A stretch of 57,153 nt of DNA from an uncultured Dorea sp. (GTDB taxonomy: Bacteria > Bacillota > Clostridia > Lachnospirales > Lachnospiraceae): contig CAJURK010000013.1 in the NCBI GenBank assembly GCA_910588745.1, positions 1 to 57,153 on the forward strand. The letters are read 5' to 3'. Within the stretch, counting starts at the first letter, position 1. Each line of letters opens with the position of its first letter. Under the pieces are notes generated by a model that was not told the origin of the DNA, ran no database searches, and worked only from the letters and a program-made list of their open reading frames with translations. Below are positions 8,948 to 17,272 of the stretch, in pieces. A program made the translations under genes and the position numbers.

Positions 8948-9808
8948 TTATTTCACTGCACCGGCAACCACTCCGCCGATAATCTGCTTCTGGAGCACGA
9001 TATACAAAATCAGAATCGGAACTACGCACAGCAGAAGCCCGGCCATAATGGTTCCATAATCCGCCGAATAAGTACCGTAAAAACTATAGGTTGAAAGCGG
9101 CAACGTCAAAAGCTTCTTATCCGTCAGAACCAGCGACGGCAGAAGGAAATCATTCCAGAACGCCAGAGAGTTCAAAATCACCATCGTCGAAATGATCGGC
9201 TTCAAAAGCGGAAGCACAATCTTAAAAAAGGTCTGGGAATGGGTACATCCGTCTATGTAAGCCGCTTCCTCCAGCGCCATCGGCACATTTCCCTTGATAA
9301 AGCCGTGGAACATGAATACCGACATTGCCATGGAAAATCCCGTATGCATAAAGATCAGCGTGATCCTGTGGTTCAGGATATTCAACGTTCCTCCGTAAAT
9401 GCTCACCAGCGGAATCATAATCGCCTGAAAGGGAATGATCATAGACGCCACCATCAGCCCGAAAGTAATTTTGGAAATCTTATTGTTATGGCGCACAATA
9501 TAGTATGCCAGCATTGCCGCAAACAGCGTCACAAGTACAGTCGCAGACACGGTTACAATCAGGGAATTTTTAAAGGCATTTAAGAAATCCATCTGAGTAA
9601 ATGCTTTTACAAAATTGTCAAAGGACAGTCCCTTAATCGTAAACAGCCATGAAAACGGACTCTTTATGATATCCCGTTTCTGCTTCAGGGAATTAATCAC
9701 TACCATCAGGAACGGAAACATATACGCAAGGAAGATAATCACCAGCCCCAGCATGGCAAGCGCATTGGTAACCTTTCTCTTTGTTCCGCCAATCGTCGTC
9801 TGTTTCAT
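8948..9808 (-). CDS. Carbohydrate ABC transporter permease (MalG type)
   Basis: Second membrane subunit of a CUT1-type sugar importer. The 286-residue protein has six predicted membrane helices, starting MLGLVIIFLAYMFPFLMVV, and the cytoplasmic EAA loop EEAAYIDGCTHSQTFFKIVL that docks the ATPase. AGGAGGTGG precedes the ATG, which overlaps the stop codon of the upstream permease (TAATG), so the two are translationally coupled. No ATPase gene lies nearby. Such importers in Firmicutes usually share a multitask MsmK-type ATPase encoded elsewhere. Confidence 0.95.
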   Translation of the reverse strand: MKQTTIGGTKRKVTNALAMLGLVIIFLAYMFPFLMVVINSLKQKRDIIKSPFSWLFTIKGLSFDNFVKAFTQMDFLNAFKNSLIVTVSATVLVTLFAAMLAYYIVRHNNKISKITFGLMVASMIIPFQAIMIPLVSIYGGTLNILNHRITLIFMHTGFSMAMSVFMFHGFIKGNVPMALEEAAYIDGCTHSQTFFKIVLPLLKPIISTMVILNSLAFWNDFLLPSLVLTDKKLLTLPLSTYSFYGTYSADYGTIMAGLLLCVVPILILYIVLQKQIIGGVVAGAVK

Positions 9809-10680
9809 TACGCTTCCACCTCCTGTTTTTTCGTAAAGTATACCTGAAGTCCGCTGATAACGGCCACAATGATAAATAGGATCAGCGCCTCAGACTGGCC
9901 TACGCCGAACTGTCTGGACGTAAATGCCTTCTCGTACACATGCATTGCCGCCATCTCCGTGGTTCCGTAAGGCGCGCCCGCCGTCAGCGACAGGTTCACA
10001 TCGTATACCATAAACGCTCTTGAAAGGGTCAGGAACAGACAGATCGTCACCGACGACATCATTAACGGCATAATAATATTTTTCAGCTTCACAAACCCAG
10101 AAGCGCCGTCAATACTTGCCGCCTCCAGCACATCCTCGCTAAGTCCCATAAAGCCCGCCACATAGATTAGAATCATATAGCCGGACAACTGCCATACAGA
10201 CACTACAACCAGCGCGATAAACGCATTGGTCGGGTCAGACAGCCAGGATACCTCAAATAATTTCCATCCGGTGCTCTCCCCGATGCTTACGAATACTCTG
10301 GAAAATACAAACTGCCAGATATATCCCAGCACAATGCCTCCAATCAGGTTCGGCGTAAAGAACCCGGCTCTGAAAAAGTTCTGCCCCTTGATGCCTCTCG
10401 TGAGAAGGTAAGCGATTGCAAATGCAAATACATTTACCAGAACCACCACTACGATTACATACTTAAAGGTCAAAAGCAGGGAAGTCCAGAACTGCCCGTC
10501 CTTCACAACTCCCGCAAAATTCCGGAAACCGATAAAATTCTTAACCTTCGATACGCCGTTCCAGTCTGTCAGGGTCAGGTACACACCATAGACAAAGGGT
10601 ATGATTACCACCGCAAAAAAGCAAAACATTCCCGGCAGCGCAAACATTCCAAAATCCTTAGCGCTATTTTTTGATTTCAT
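9808..10680 (-). CDS. Carbohydrate ABC transporter permease (MalF type)
   Basis: First membrane subunit of the same importer. It begins MKSKNSAKDFGMFALPGMFC and has several membrane helices and the EAA loop EDVLEAASIDGASGFVKLKN. The start at 10680 is supported by AAGGAGGAG; an in-frame ATG at 10863 would extend into the binding-protein gene without support. It is 290 residues, of usual length for this subunit. The gene starts 13 bp after the binding-protein stop codon and overlaps the next permease by 1 bp. Confidence 0.94.
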   Translation of the reverse strand: MKSKNSAKDFGMFALPGMFCFFAVVIIPFVYGVYLTLTDWNGVSKVKNFIGFRNFAGVVKDGQFWTSLLLTFKYVIVVVVLVNVFAFAIAYLLTRGIKGQNFFRAGFFTPNLIGGIVLGYIWQFVFSRVFVSIGESTGWKLFEVSWLSDPTNAFIALVVVSVWQLSGYMILIYVAGFMGLSEDVLEAASIDGASGFVKLKNIIMPLMMSSVTICLFLTLSRAFMVYDVNLSLTAGAPYGTTEMAAMHVYEKAFTSRQFGVGQSEALILFIIVAVISGLQVYFTKKQEVEA

Positions 10681-10693
10681 AAGCCGCTCCTCC

Positions 10694-12070
10694 TTATTCC
10701 TGCTCATCCCAGTAATCCTGGATGGATTCGGTAAATTCTTCCCTGTCGCTTCTTCCCGCGAGATATTTCTGCATAGCCGCCCCCAGCACGGACCAGTGGT
10801 CGTTCGGCACGATGGCAGACGCATTGAAGGTCTTACCCTCCTGCACCTTCTCATAAATATCACGGCTTAACGGGTCCGCCGGTTCATAGGGATTATTGGT
10901 AAACGGCGGGATCACGTTGCAGGTCTTTACCAGCATCTGCTGGCCAATCTCACTGTACACGATCCAATTTAAAAATTCCTTCGCCGCGGCCTGCTCTTTC
11001 TCGGAAGCAATCTGTCCGTCGATCATCACCTGCTTAGAGGGAGAACCCTGAATTTTGCTGTTTGCAAAATCCTCTCTGTCATTATTCAGGAAATAAGGAA
11101 GAAATCCATATTCATCCTCATTTTCCGCTCCGGCCTCCGCCATATTCGGCCAAGCCCAGTTTCCGTTAAACCAGAAAGCAGTTTTTCCATCCGCCAAGTC
11201 AATTGCCATTTCATCGTAATCCGCGCCCAAGGGATCGCCCTTCGCCACATTGTACTTCTTCAGCACATCAAACATATCCAGAAACTCCGACAGCCTGTCA
11301 TAGGACTCTAGCTCTAAATTTCCCTTCTTGATCTTCTCGATTACTGCCTGCGCCCCCTCCGAGGTTCCGTCATAGGTTTCATAGATATACTGCAGATGAT
11401 GGGCTCCCAGCGACCAGTCCTCCTTCGCAACAGAAACCGGCTTCTCAATTCCAGCATCCACCAGAGCATCCAGAAGTTCCACAAATTCATCCTGCGTGGT
11501 AATAGACTCCGGGTCAAATTCCCGTCCTAAAGCTTTCTCGATCACAGCTTTGTTGTAAATGATCCCCCGTCCTTCAATACACAGCGGGAAGCTGTATACT
11601 TTTCCATTTACCTCTGTCAGATACTCCTCCGCCTCATTCGTCCATTCTTCCTCCGTCAGATCCGCCGCCTTCTCCTCGGCCAGCGCGATAACGTCCGTGG
11701 TATCCAGAATCGACATGGTAGGCGGATTACCGGAATTATAAAGGCTGACCACCTTGGTATAAGGGGAATCACCGTCTGTAACTGGCATTACCTCTACGTG
11801 AACGCCCGATTTTTCCTCAAATGCGGCTCCCATCTCGCCAAGGGCCACCTGAATCTCCGCCTTGGAATTCAGCAGTGTAATACTCGTCCCCTTCAAAGAA
11901 GCGTCATACTCAAACGTATCTACCGAAGTATCAATCGGTATGACCGCTTCTTCTTCGTTTGGATCATCCGGGTCGCTTGCAAATCCAAACCTGCATCCGG
12001 TCAGCATGGACGCCGTAAGCGCCGTCGCAAGCCCGGCTGCCGCAGCCCTTGCCATGAATCTCTTTCTCAT
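10694..12070 (-). CDS. Sugar-binding lipoprotein of the ABC importer (family 1)
   Basis: Extracellular solute-binding protein anchored by a lipid. The signal ends in the lipobox LTGC (ALTASMLTGCRFGF). The mature protein shows family-1 features: YTKVVSLYNSGNPPTMSILD near the N-terminus, VYSFPLCIEGRGIIYNKAVI in the first lobe and GKTAFWFNGNWAWPNMAEAG in the second. At 458 residues it is of usual length. It is the first gene of the importer operon, behind a recognisable promoter with a CCGGTT palindrome over the start region. The substrate is not known; clustering with GH32 suggests a fructoside or sucrose-related sugar. Confidence 0.94.
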   Translation of the reverse strand: MRKRFMARAAAAGLATALTASMLTGCRFGFASDPDDPNEEEAVIPIDTSVDTFEYDASLKGTSITLLNSKAEIQVALGEMGAAFEEKSGVHVEVMPVTDGDSPYTKVVSLYNSGNPPTMSILDTTDVIALAEEKAADLTEEEWTNEAEEYLTEVNGKVYSFPLCIEGRGIIYNKAVIEKALGREFDPESITTQDEFVELLDALVDAGIEKPVSVAKEDWSLGAHHLQYIYETYDGTSEGAQAVIEKIKKGNLELESYDRLSEFLDMFDVLKKYNVAKGDPLGADYDEMAIDLADGKTAFWFNGNWAWPNMAEAGAENEDEYGFLPYFLNNDREDFANSKIQGSPSKQVMIDGQIASEKEQAAAKEFLNWIVYSEIGQQMLVKTCNVIPPFTNNPYEPADPLSRDIYEKVQEGKTFNASAIVPNDHWSVLGAAMQKYLAGRSDREEFTESIQDYWDEQE

Positions 12071-12132
12071 GCGTCTTCCCTCCTTGTTTCACTCCTGTTC
12101 ACTGTTTCCTTTCAGCAAACTTTTTTAGTTTC

Positions 12133-12156
12133 GTAACCGGTAAAGTAACCGGTTAC
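12133..12156. promoter_or_regulatory. LacI-type operator O1, importer side
   Basis: A perfect 12-bp palindrome GTAACCGGTTAC (12145-12156), preceded by the related half GTAACCGGTAAA (12133-12144). It lies directly downstream of the -10 box of the importer promoter, the expected place for repression. The central CG palindrome is typical of LacI-family operators. Confidence 0.75.
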
Positions 12157-12168
12157 TTTTGTAGCTAT

Positions 12169-12198
12169 ATCTTAACACTCTGCCTATAGTTCAGTCAA
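12169..12198 (-). promoter_or_regulatory. Promoter of the ABC importer operon
   Basis: On the minus strand, TTGACT (12198-12193), an 18-nt spacer and TAAGAT (12174-12169), with operator O1 immediately downstream. Confidence 0.65.
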
Positions 12199-12262
12199 TT
12201 ACCAAAAAAAAATTTGTGACATTTGTCTGATTTGCAGATATGCAAATTGTATACCTTTCACA

Positions 12263-12285
12263 AAACCGGTTACTTAACCGATTAC
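12263..12285. promoter_or_regulatory. LacI-type operator O2, regulator side
   Basis: AAACCGGTTACTTAACCGATTAC contains the same CCGGTTAC core as O1 plus a degenerate second half. It abuts the -35 box of the lacI-type gene promoter. Together with O1, about 120 bp away, it could allow looping and autoregulation. Confidence 0.65.
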
Positions 12286-12288
12286 TCA

Positions 12289-12317
12289 TTGTCCGGTACT
12301 CCCTTTTTTGGTATACT
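12289..12317 (+). promoter_or_regulatory. Promoter of the lacI-type regulator
   Basis: TTGTCC (12289-12294), exactly 17 nt, then TATACT (12312-12317), about 50 bp before the regulator start codon. Confidence 0.65.
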
Positions 12318-12370
12318 GGAACAGAAATCTTATGCAGAAATACAACTACCACGTAAAGGACACGGATACA

Positions 12371-13411
12371 ATGGCTCAGAAAAAAAACGTCACCTTTGAC
12401 GATATTGCAAAATATACGAATTTTTCTAAAACTACCATTTCCAGATATTTCAATAATCCCGATTCCCTGACCCTGAAGAATCAGGGAATCATTGCGCAGG
12501 CGCTGATTGATCTGGATTATAAGGAAAATAAAGTCGCCCGCATCCTCGCCAATGGAAAAACCGAATTTATCGGAATCATTATCCCAAATCTGGTTCTCCA
12601 TTACTATTCGGAAATGCTGAGCCGGATTCTTTCTACCTATGAGACCTTTGGATACAAATTCCTTGTTTTTGCCGGAAACGAGCAGGAGGAAACGGAACGG
12701 CGGTATATTCAGGAGCTTCTTGCCTATAAAATAGAAGGCCTGATCATCCTAAGCCACACCATCCCTTCCCGGGATCTGGCAGAATTGCCCATCCCTATTG
12801 TCACCATAGAGCGTGAAGACGAGCATGTGTGCAGCGTAAATTCTGACAACTACTCCGGCGGGCGGCAGGCCGCGTCTTTCCTCCACAAGCATAACTGCGA
12901 TGTGCTGCTGCACATCAATTCCCCGGCAGACCCGGCCATTCCAGCTTACGGACGCATGCAGGGCTTTCTTGATTACTGTCAGGAGCATCATCTCCCCCAC
13001 CGGCTGCTCCTGCGGGAAATCGAAAGCAGCTATGAGTCCATTCAAACCCAGTTAACCAGCGTGCTGGATGAAATTGTCCAAACCTATCCTTCCTGCAAAA
13101 AAGGTATTTTCATTTCCAATGATACGCAGGCAAATGTCCTTCTAAATCTTCTTTATCGAAAATTTGGAAGGCTTCCGAAGGATTATCTTTTGGTGGGATT
13201 TGACAATTCCCCTATTTCCAGAGAAGGCGTCATTCCTTTCAGCACCGTAGGACAGCAGATTGACAAACTGGCTTATGAAACGGTGAGCCTGCTCGTAGAA
13301 TTAATGAACGAACGCAAAAAAAGAAGACCGGCCCCCCTTACGGAACCGGTCCATAAAATAATCCCTACTATATTATTCGACCGGGAGGCCGAAAATTCTG
13401 ACCTGCGGTAA
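12371..13411 (+). CDS. LacI family repressor of the sugar importer
   Basis: A 346-residue sugar-responsive regulator, divergent from the importer operon. The DNA-binding domain VTFDDIAKYTNFSKTTISRY is at the N-terminus, the hinge helix KVARILANGKTEFIGI follows and the periplasmic-binding-like sensor continues to the end (LVGFDNSPISREGVIPFSTV). The ATG at 12371 follows AAAGGA; an upstream in-frame ATG at 12308 overlaps the promoter and is rejected. The two CCGGTT palindromes between it and the importer are its likely operators. The inducer is unknown. Confidence 0.93.
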   Translation: MAQKKNVTFDDIAKYTNFSKTTISRYFNNPDSLTLKNQGIIAQALIDLDYKENKVARILANGKTEFIGIIIPNLVLHYYSEMLSRILSTYETFGYKFLVFAGNEQEETERRYIQELLAYKIEGLIILSHTIPSRDLAELPIPIVTIEREDEHVCSVNSDNYSGGRQAASFLHKHNCDVLLHINSPADPAIPAYGRMQGFLDYCQEHHLPHRLLLREIESSYESIQTQLTSVLDEIVQTYPSCKKGIFISNDTQANVLLNLLYRKFGRLPKDYLLVGFDNSPISREGVIPFSTVGQQIDKLAYETVSLLVELMNERKKRRPAPLTEPVHKIIPTILFDREAENSDLR

Positions 13412-13508
13412 ACGGCAGGTCGTTTACCGCAGACCGCTTTTCTATCTTCTGTTATCTGATGTTCCTTTCATTTTTCTTGTGTTCTTCATCATTACCGGCT
13501 GCAACACT

Positions 13509-15368
13509 TTACACCAGACCAGCCGCCCCAATCATCCCCGCCTGATTCCCAAGGGATGCCGCTTCTATTTCCGGCACCTCTCCCTTGCTTCCTCCAAAGG
13601 CATTTTCCTTTACGATTTCCCGCAGCGGAGCCAGAAGCTTCTCCCCCTGCGCGGAGATCCCTCCGCCGATCAGCACTAGCTGAGGGCGGAAAATATTGAC
13701 GATATTGACGATTCCAGTGGCAAGCTTCTTCCGGTAGTCCTCTACCACCTCCTGCGCGGCTTCATCTCCATGCTCCGCCAGATCAAAGATCTGCTTAGGC
13801 GACAATTCTTTCTTTCCCAATTTTCTCTCTGCGCTGCGAAGCAAGGCTGTGGCGGAGGCATATGCTTCCAAACATCCCCTGCGGCCGCAGGTGCAGGGTT
13901 CGCCGTCCTCCATGATCACCATATGCCCAAGCTCGCTTCCGCCGACGCCTTTTCCTTCATATATTTCTCCATTTAGGATAATGCCCCCGCCGACTCCGGT
14001 TCCCAAGGTCAGCATGACCACATCCTGCCAGCCCCTTCCGGCTCCCGCCGACGCCTCGCCCAGCGCGGCGCAGTCTGCGTCGTTTGCTATTTTTACCGGT
14101 ATGGGAAGAATCTTTCCGATTTCTTCAGCGACCGCCACCTGCTCCCAGCGGATATTATTGGAATACCGGACCACGCCCATTTTCCGATCCACCGTGCCGG
14201 GTACGCCGATACCCGCCCCTACGCACTGATCCAGCGGAATTCCTTCGCTGTTCAGAAGCGCAAGGGCTGTCTCACCGATGTCTCTTAAAACCTGCACCGG
14301 CGTCCGGCCTCCGGCATTCGTGGGGACGGATACGGAAGCGATCAGCTTCTGATGCACGTCCACCAGCCCGATCTTGGTATCCGTACCCCCAATGTCAATC
14401 CCGATCCGTACCGGCGCCGCCTTTTCCCGGATTGTGGTAATCAGCGCGTCGCATCGGCCTTCTACCTGATAAGCTCCGCTTCCGGCTGAGAGAAAGAAAC
14501 TGTCTCCCTTCTGAAAGGCAAGGCTCTCCTGACCGCAGATAATCCTGCCCTCGCCGTCCAGTATCAGGATGCTCGCGAAGGATTCCCCGGATACGGTTCC
14601 TTCCATCCGCTTCATAACCTTGCCGTCCAGATTCAATTTATCTACCGTAAAATAATCGCAGTCCGCCACATGAGGATAGCTTTTCTTATCCCGGAGAATC
14701 GGCACCCGCCTTGTGACCGCCAGAGCCTTCTCAATATGAAGATCCCTCTTTTTCCCGTCCTTACCGACTCTGCCGTAATCGTATACCCGGTAGGTCACGT
14801 TGGAATTCTGCTGGATTTCCGCGATCAAAATGTCCTTCCCGATGGCATGGATCGTTCCGGACTCAATAAACAATACATCCCCCTTCTGCACCGGAACTGC
14901 GTTCAGAACCTCCAGAAGCGTATCCTCTTTAATGCGCCTCTCAAATTCCTCCCGGCTGATTTCCTGACGGAACCCATAATAGAGATAGGCTCCCTCCCCG
15001 GCGTCCATCACATACCACATTTCGGTTTTTCCATACTGCCCTTCATTCTTCAGCGCATATCCGTTATCCGGATGTACCTGAATGGACAGATTATCCCTTG
15101 CGTCAATAAATTTTGTCAAGATTGGAAAATCCCGGAACCTTCGGCAGTGCGTCCCCAACACCTCTTTTCCCTCTCCGTCAATATACTCCTGCAGGGTCTT
15201 GCCCCGATAGGCTCCATTCATGATATAAGAAGGTCCGTCCGGATGACAGGATAATTCCCATGTCTCGGCCAGCACATCCCCCTCATATTCCTTCCCATAT
15301 TCTTCTTTCAGCCTTGTTCCGCCCCAAAGGTAATCCTTACAGCTTGGTTTTAATTTTAAAATATTCAT
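13509..15368 (-). CDS. Fused mannose-6-phosphate isomerase and ROK sugar kinase
   Basis: A 619-residue two-domain enzyme in one continuous frame. Residues 1 to about 315 form a class I phosphomannose isomerase (FIDARDNLSIQVHPDN with Gln97 and His99, GKTEMWYV with Glu116, GTIHAIG with His173 as metal ligands). Residues from about 320 form a ROK kinase: the ATP motif RIGIDIGGTDTKIGL, catalytic Asp430 in ANDADCAALGE, and the zinc site with His482 and CTCGRRGC (492-499). It may phosphorylate fructose, mannose or glucose and interconvert mannose-6-P and fructose-6-P. It overlaps the preceding GH1 fragment by ATGA. Confidence 0.9.
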   Translation of the reverse strand: MNILKLKPSCKDYLWGGTRLKEEYGKEYEGDVLAETWELSCHPDGPSYIMNGAYRGKTLQEYIDGEGKEVLGTHCRRFRDFPILTKFIDARDNLSIQVHPDNGYALKNEGQYGKTEMWYVMDAGEGAYLYYGFRQEISREEFERRIKEDTLLEVLNAVPVQKGDVLFIESGTIHAIGKDILIAEIQQNSNVTYRVYDYGRVGKDGKKRDLHIEKALAVTRRVPILRDKKSYPHVADCDYFTVDKLNLDGKVMKRMEGTVSGESFASILILDGEGRIICGQESLAFQKGDSFFLSAGSGAYQVEGRCDALITTIREKAAPVRIGIDIGGTDTKIGLVDVHQKLIASVSVPTNAGGRTPVQVLRDIGETALALLNSEGIPLDQCVGAGIGVPGTVDRKMGVVRYSNNIRWEQVAVAEEIGKILPIPVKIANDADCAALGEASAGAGRGWQDVVMLTLGTGVGGGIILNGEIYEGKGVGGSELGHMVIMEDGEPCTCGRRGCLEAYASATALLRSAERKLGKKELSPKQIFDLAEHGDEAAQEVVEDYRKKLATGIVNIVNIFRPQLVLIGGGISAQGEKLLAPLREIVKENAFGGSKGEVPEIEAASLGNQAGMIGAAGLV

Positions 15369-15673
15369 AATTCTTCTCCGTTATTTTGAATCACACTGCG
15401 GTACCAATATGCAGAATCCTTTGGGATTCTCTGCCCGGTCCGATAATCCACATAGACCATTCCAAAACGCTCGGAATATCCCTTTGCCCACTCAAAATTA
15501 TCCAAAAACGACCACTGAAAATACCCCCGCAAGTCAATCTCTCCTGCCGCCCGCTTCAGTTCACGCAGATATCTTGCCAGAAAATCAATCCTGTTGGGGT
15601 CATGAACTTTTCCGTCTAGCGAAATCACATCATGGCAGGATAATCCATTTTCTCTTAGATGACCCTCAAACAT
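15365..15673 (-). pseudogene. C-terminal fragment of a GH1 beta-glucosidase
   Basis: Only about the last 95 residues of a GH1 enzyme remain, from ENGLSCHDVISLDGK through RIDFLARYLRELKRA to YFQWSFLDNFEWAKGYSERF. The catalytic nucleophile Glu of GH1 lies in the ITENG motif at the very edge of the break, and the acid/base and most of the barrel are missing. The first residues (MFEGHLR) come from unrelated repeat DNA. The stop codon overlaps the start of the isomerase/kinase gene, showing the original two-gene operon. An enzymatically active product is very unlikely. Confidence 0.85.
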
Positions 15674-15728
15674 TAAATTACAAGTGGCTCCGAAGCTTTA
15701 AATTGGTGGCTCTCAAGCATTAGAATAT
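15660..15728. repeat. Three imperfect 22-25-bp tandem units at the GH1 break
   Basis: Units begin at 15660, 15685 and 15707 and share the pattern TGGCTCtcAAGCaTTAaAaT. They start precisely where GH1 homology ends. Multiple short repeats at an element end are reminiscent of IS21-family termini; no transposase remains, so this is inference. Confidence 0.5.
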
Positions 15729-15808
15729 TCACGATATATTTTATGTAATATTAACTAATTTTAAGTTTATAAATTTGTTTATTTAATTAATTTAATTTCC
15801 ATGAAGCC

Positions 15809-15853
15809 ATCAAAAAAGGGTTGAATCCGGTACAACACCGCATTCAACCCTTT
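15809..15853 (-). terminator. Terminator of the second lacI-type gene
   Basis: AAAGGGTTGAAT (15815-15826) pairs with ATTCAACCCTTT (15842-15853). On the minus strand a run of six T follows. Confidence 0.85.
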
Positions 15854-15904
15854 CTCACTAACAAAAGAGTCCTGCCAAACCCCTTTTTTCCCTATATCTG
15901 CCGC

Positions 15905-16918
15905 CTAGCGCCTCCTGTCTTTTACCGTCTCTTTCTCTACAATCCTGCCTGTTACTATCTGAATTCCGCCGGCATACCTTTTCTTTCCAATTTTTCGTAT
16001 CAGAGACTTCACGCAAAGCCTTGCCATCTGCTCCGTATTTACTTCATAAGAAGTAATCCGATTCTCCGTAATCCCTACCGGCAGAAAGTTATCAAAACCT
16101 ACAACCGATACATCTTCCGGCACCCGGTACCCCGCATCTTCCAGGTTCTTTATAATTATATGCGCAGTATAGTCACAGTTGCATACAAAGGAATCCATTC
16201 CTCCCGGAGATTCTACTATCTTATCAAATGTTTTTCCATATTGATCCCGATCCGCCATTTCCCAATCCGGCACAAATTCTATCCGGTTTTCCCGAAGGGC
16301 GCGCCTATACCCCCAATACCTGTCCGCAATACTGCTTGTGGCGTCAACATCACCGATATATCCGATCCTCCTGTGTCCCCTTGCGATCAACAAATTCGTC
16401 ATCTGATACATTCCGTAATATCCATCTGATATGACCGTATCAAGCCCGGCAGACGGCACATAGGTATCAAGAAAAAATACCGGCAGCCTTGTCTGGCCCA
16501 CCATCTTCTTGATATACGTATCTTCCATCTGTCCCATGAGGATCAGACCGTCCACTTTTTCGTCCTGCATAACTTTCGGCAGAATCCCCGATTCTTCATC
16601 CTCTTTCCCAAGCATCTCCAAAATCCCATAATAGTTATTTTCATATAAGGCTCTTACTACCTTCTCGTATAACCTTCCATAGAAAGAAAAAGAATCCCCA
16701 TAAAAGCGTTCCGGAATGATTACCCCTATATTTCCCGTCTCATTTGAAACCGTTTTACCTGCCGCGCTCGGCACATACCCCATCTCTTCCGCAATTTTTT
16801 CAATCTTGCTTCTGAGTTCCCGGCTCACTCCCGGCTTCCCAGACAATGCTTTAGAAACGGCGACAGTACTTACGCCAACTCTCGACGCAATATCCGCAAG
16901 CGTAACGTCCTTAGCCAT
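15905..16918 (-). CDS. LacI family transcriptional regulator
   Basis: A 337-residue regulator. The HTH VTLADIASRVGVSTVAVSKA is at residues 5-24, then the hinge SAAGKTVSNETGNIGVIIPE, and a sugar-binding domain with VSVVGFDNFLPVGITENRIT near the end. GGAGG lies 6 nt before the ATG at 16918; an upstream ATG at 17023 in AT-rich DNA is unlikely. The truncated GH1 gene lies just downstream, so it may once have controlled a beta-glucoside operon now lost. The AT-rich upstream sequence (TTAATTTAATTAT) is a possible operator and promoter area. Confidence 0.92.
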   Translation of the reverse strand: MAKDVTLADIASRVGVSTVAVSKALSGKPGVSRELRSKIEKIAEEMGYVPSAAGKTVSNETGNIGVIIPERFYGDSFSFYGRLYEKVVRALYENNYYGILEMLGKEDEESGILPKVMQDEKVDGLILMGQMEDTYIKKMVGQTRLPVFFLDTYVPSAGLDTVISDGYYGMYQMTNLLIARGHRRIGYIGDVDATSSIADRYWGYRRALRENRIEFVPDWEMADRDQYGKTFDKIVESPGGMDSFVCNCDYTAHIIIKNLEDAGYRVPEDVSVVGFDNFLPVGITENRITSYEVNTEQMARLCVKSLIRKIGKKRYAGGIQIVTGRIVEKETVKDRRR

Positions 16919-17059
16919 AAAAACCTCCACAAATAGTATATTTATAATTAAATTAATATTTCTTTTTATTAATTTTAATATACTCAAAACTACAGATATT
17001 GTCAAGCAGTCCAAACAATCCACTATCTTTTCATACTCACGCTGCAGACGGCAAAGAAA

Positions 17060-17206
17060 TCCGCCTGTACGGACTATTTAAGATATTTACCAATCCATCC
17101 ATACAGGCGGAACATAGTATATCAAGCGAAACTCTATCCGTCAATGAGATACAGCGCTCTCATCCGCACAAACGGCATAACTGATATTCCTATCAGCTAT
17201 GCCGTT
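17060..17206. other. Two hairpins in the gap between lacI-type gene and phosphohexomutase
   Basis: The 354-bp gap holds a 10-bp inverted repeat, TCCGCCTGTA (17060-17069) with TACAGGCGGA (17102-17111), and a compact hairpin AACGGCATA-CTGATA (17171-17186) with TATCAG-TATGCCGTT (17191-17206). The second is close to the phosphohexomutase stop codon but lacks a T-run, so it is at best a weak terminator or an mRNA-stabilising hairpin. I see no gene here. Confidence 0.45.
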
Positions 17207-17272
17207 ATCCAAAAATATAAATGCCTTTTCGCGCAATCCTTTCGCTTACAGTCTTTTTTGATTCTTCAGCCC

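Noticed and set aside
9808..10863. Longer start for the MalF-type permease
   Set aside because: The extra 61 codons lie inside the binding-protein gene and have no support, whereas ATG 10680 has AAGGAGGAG and a normal family N-terminus.
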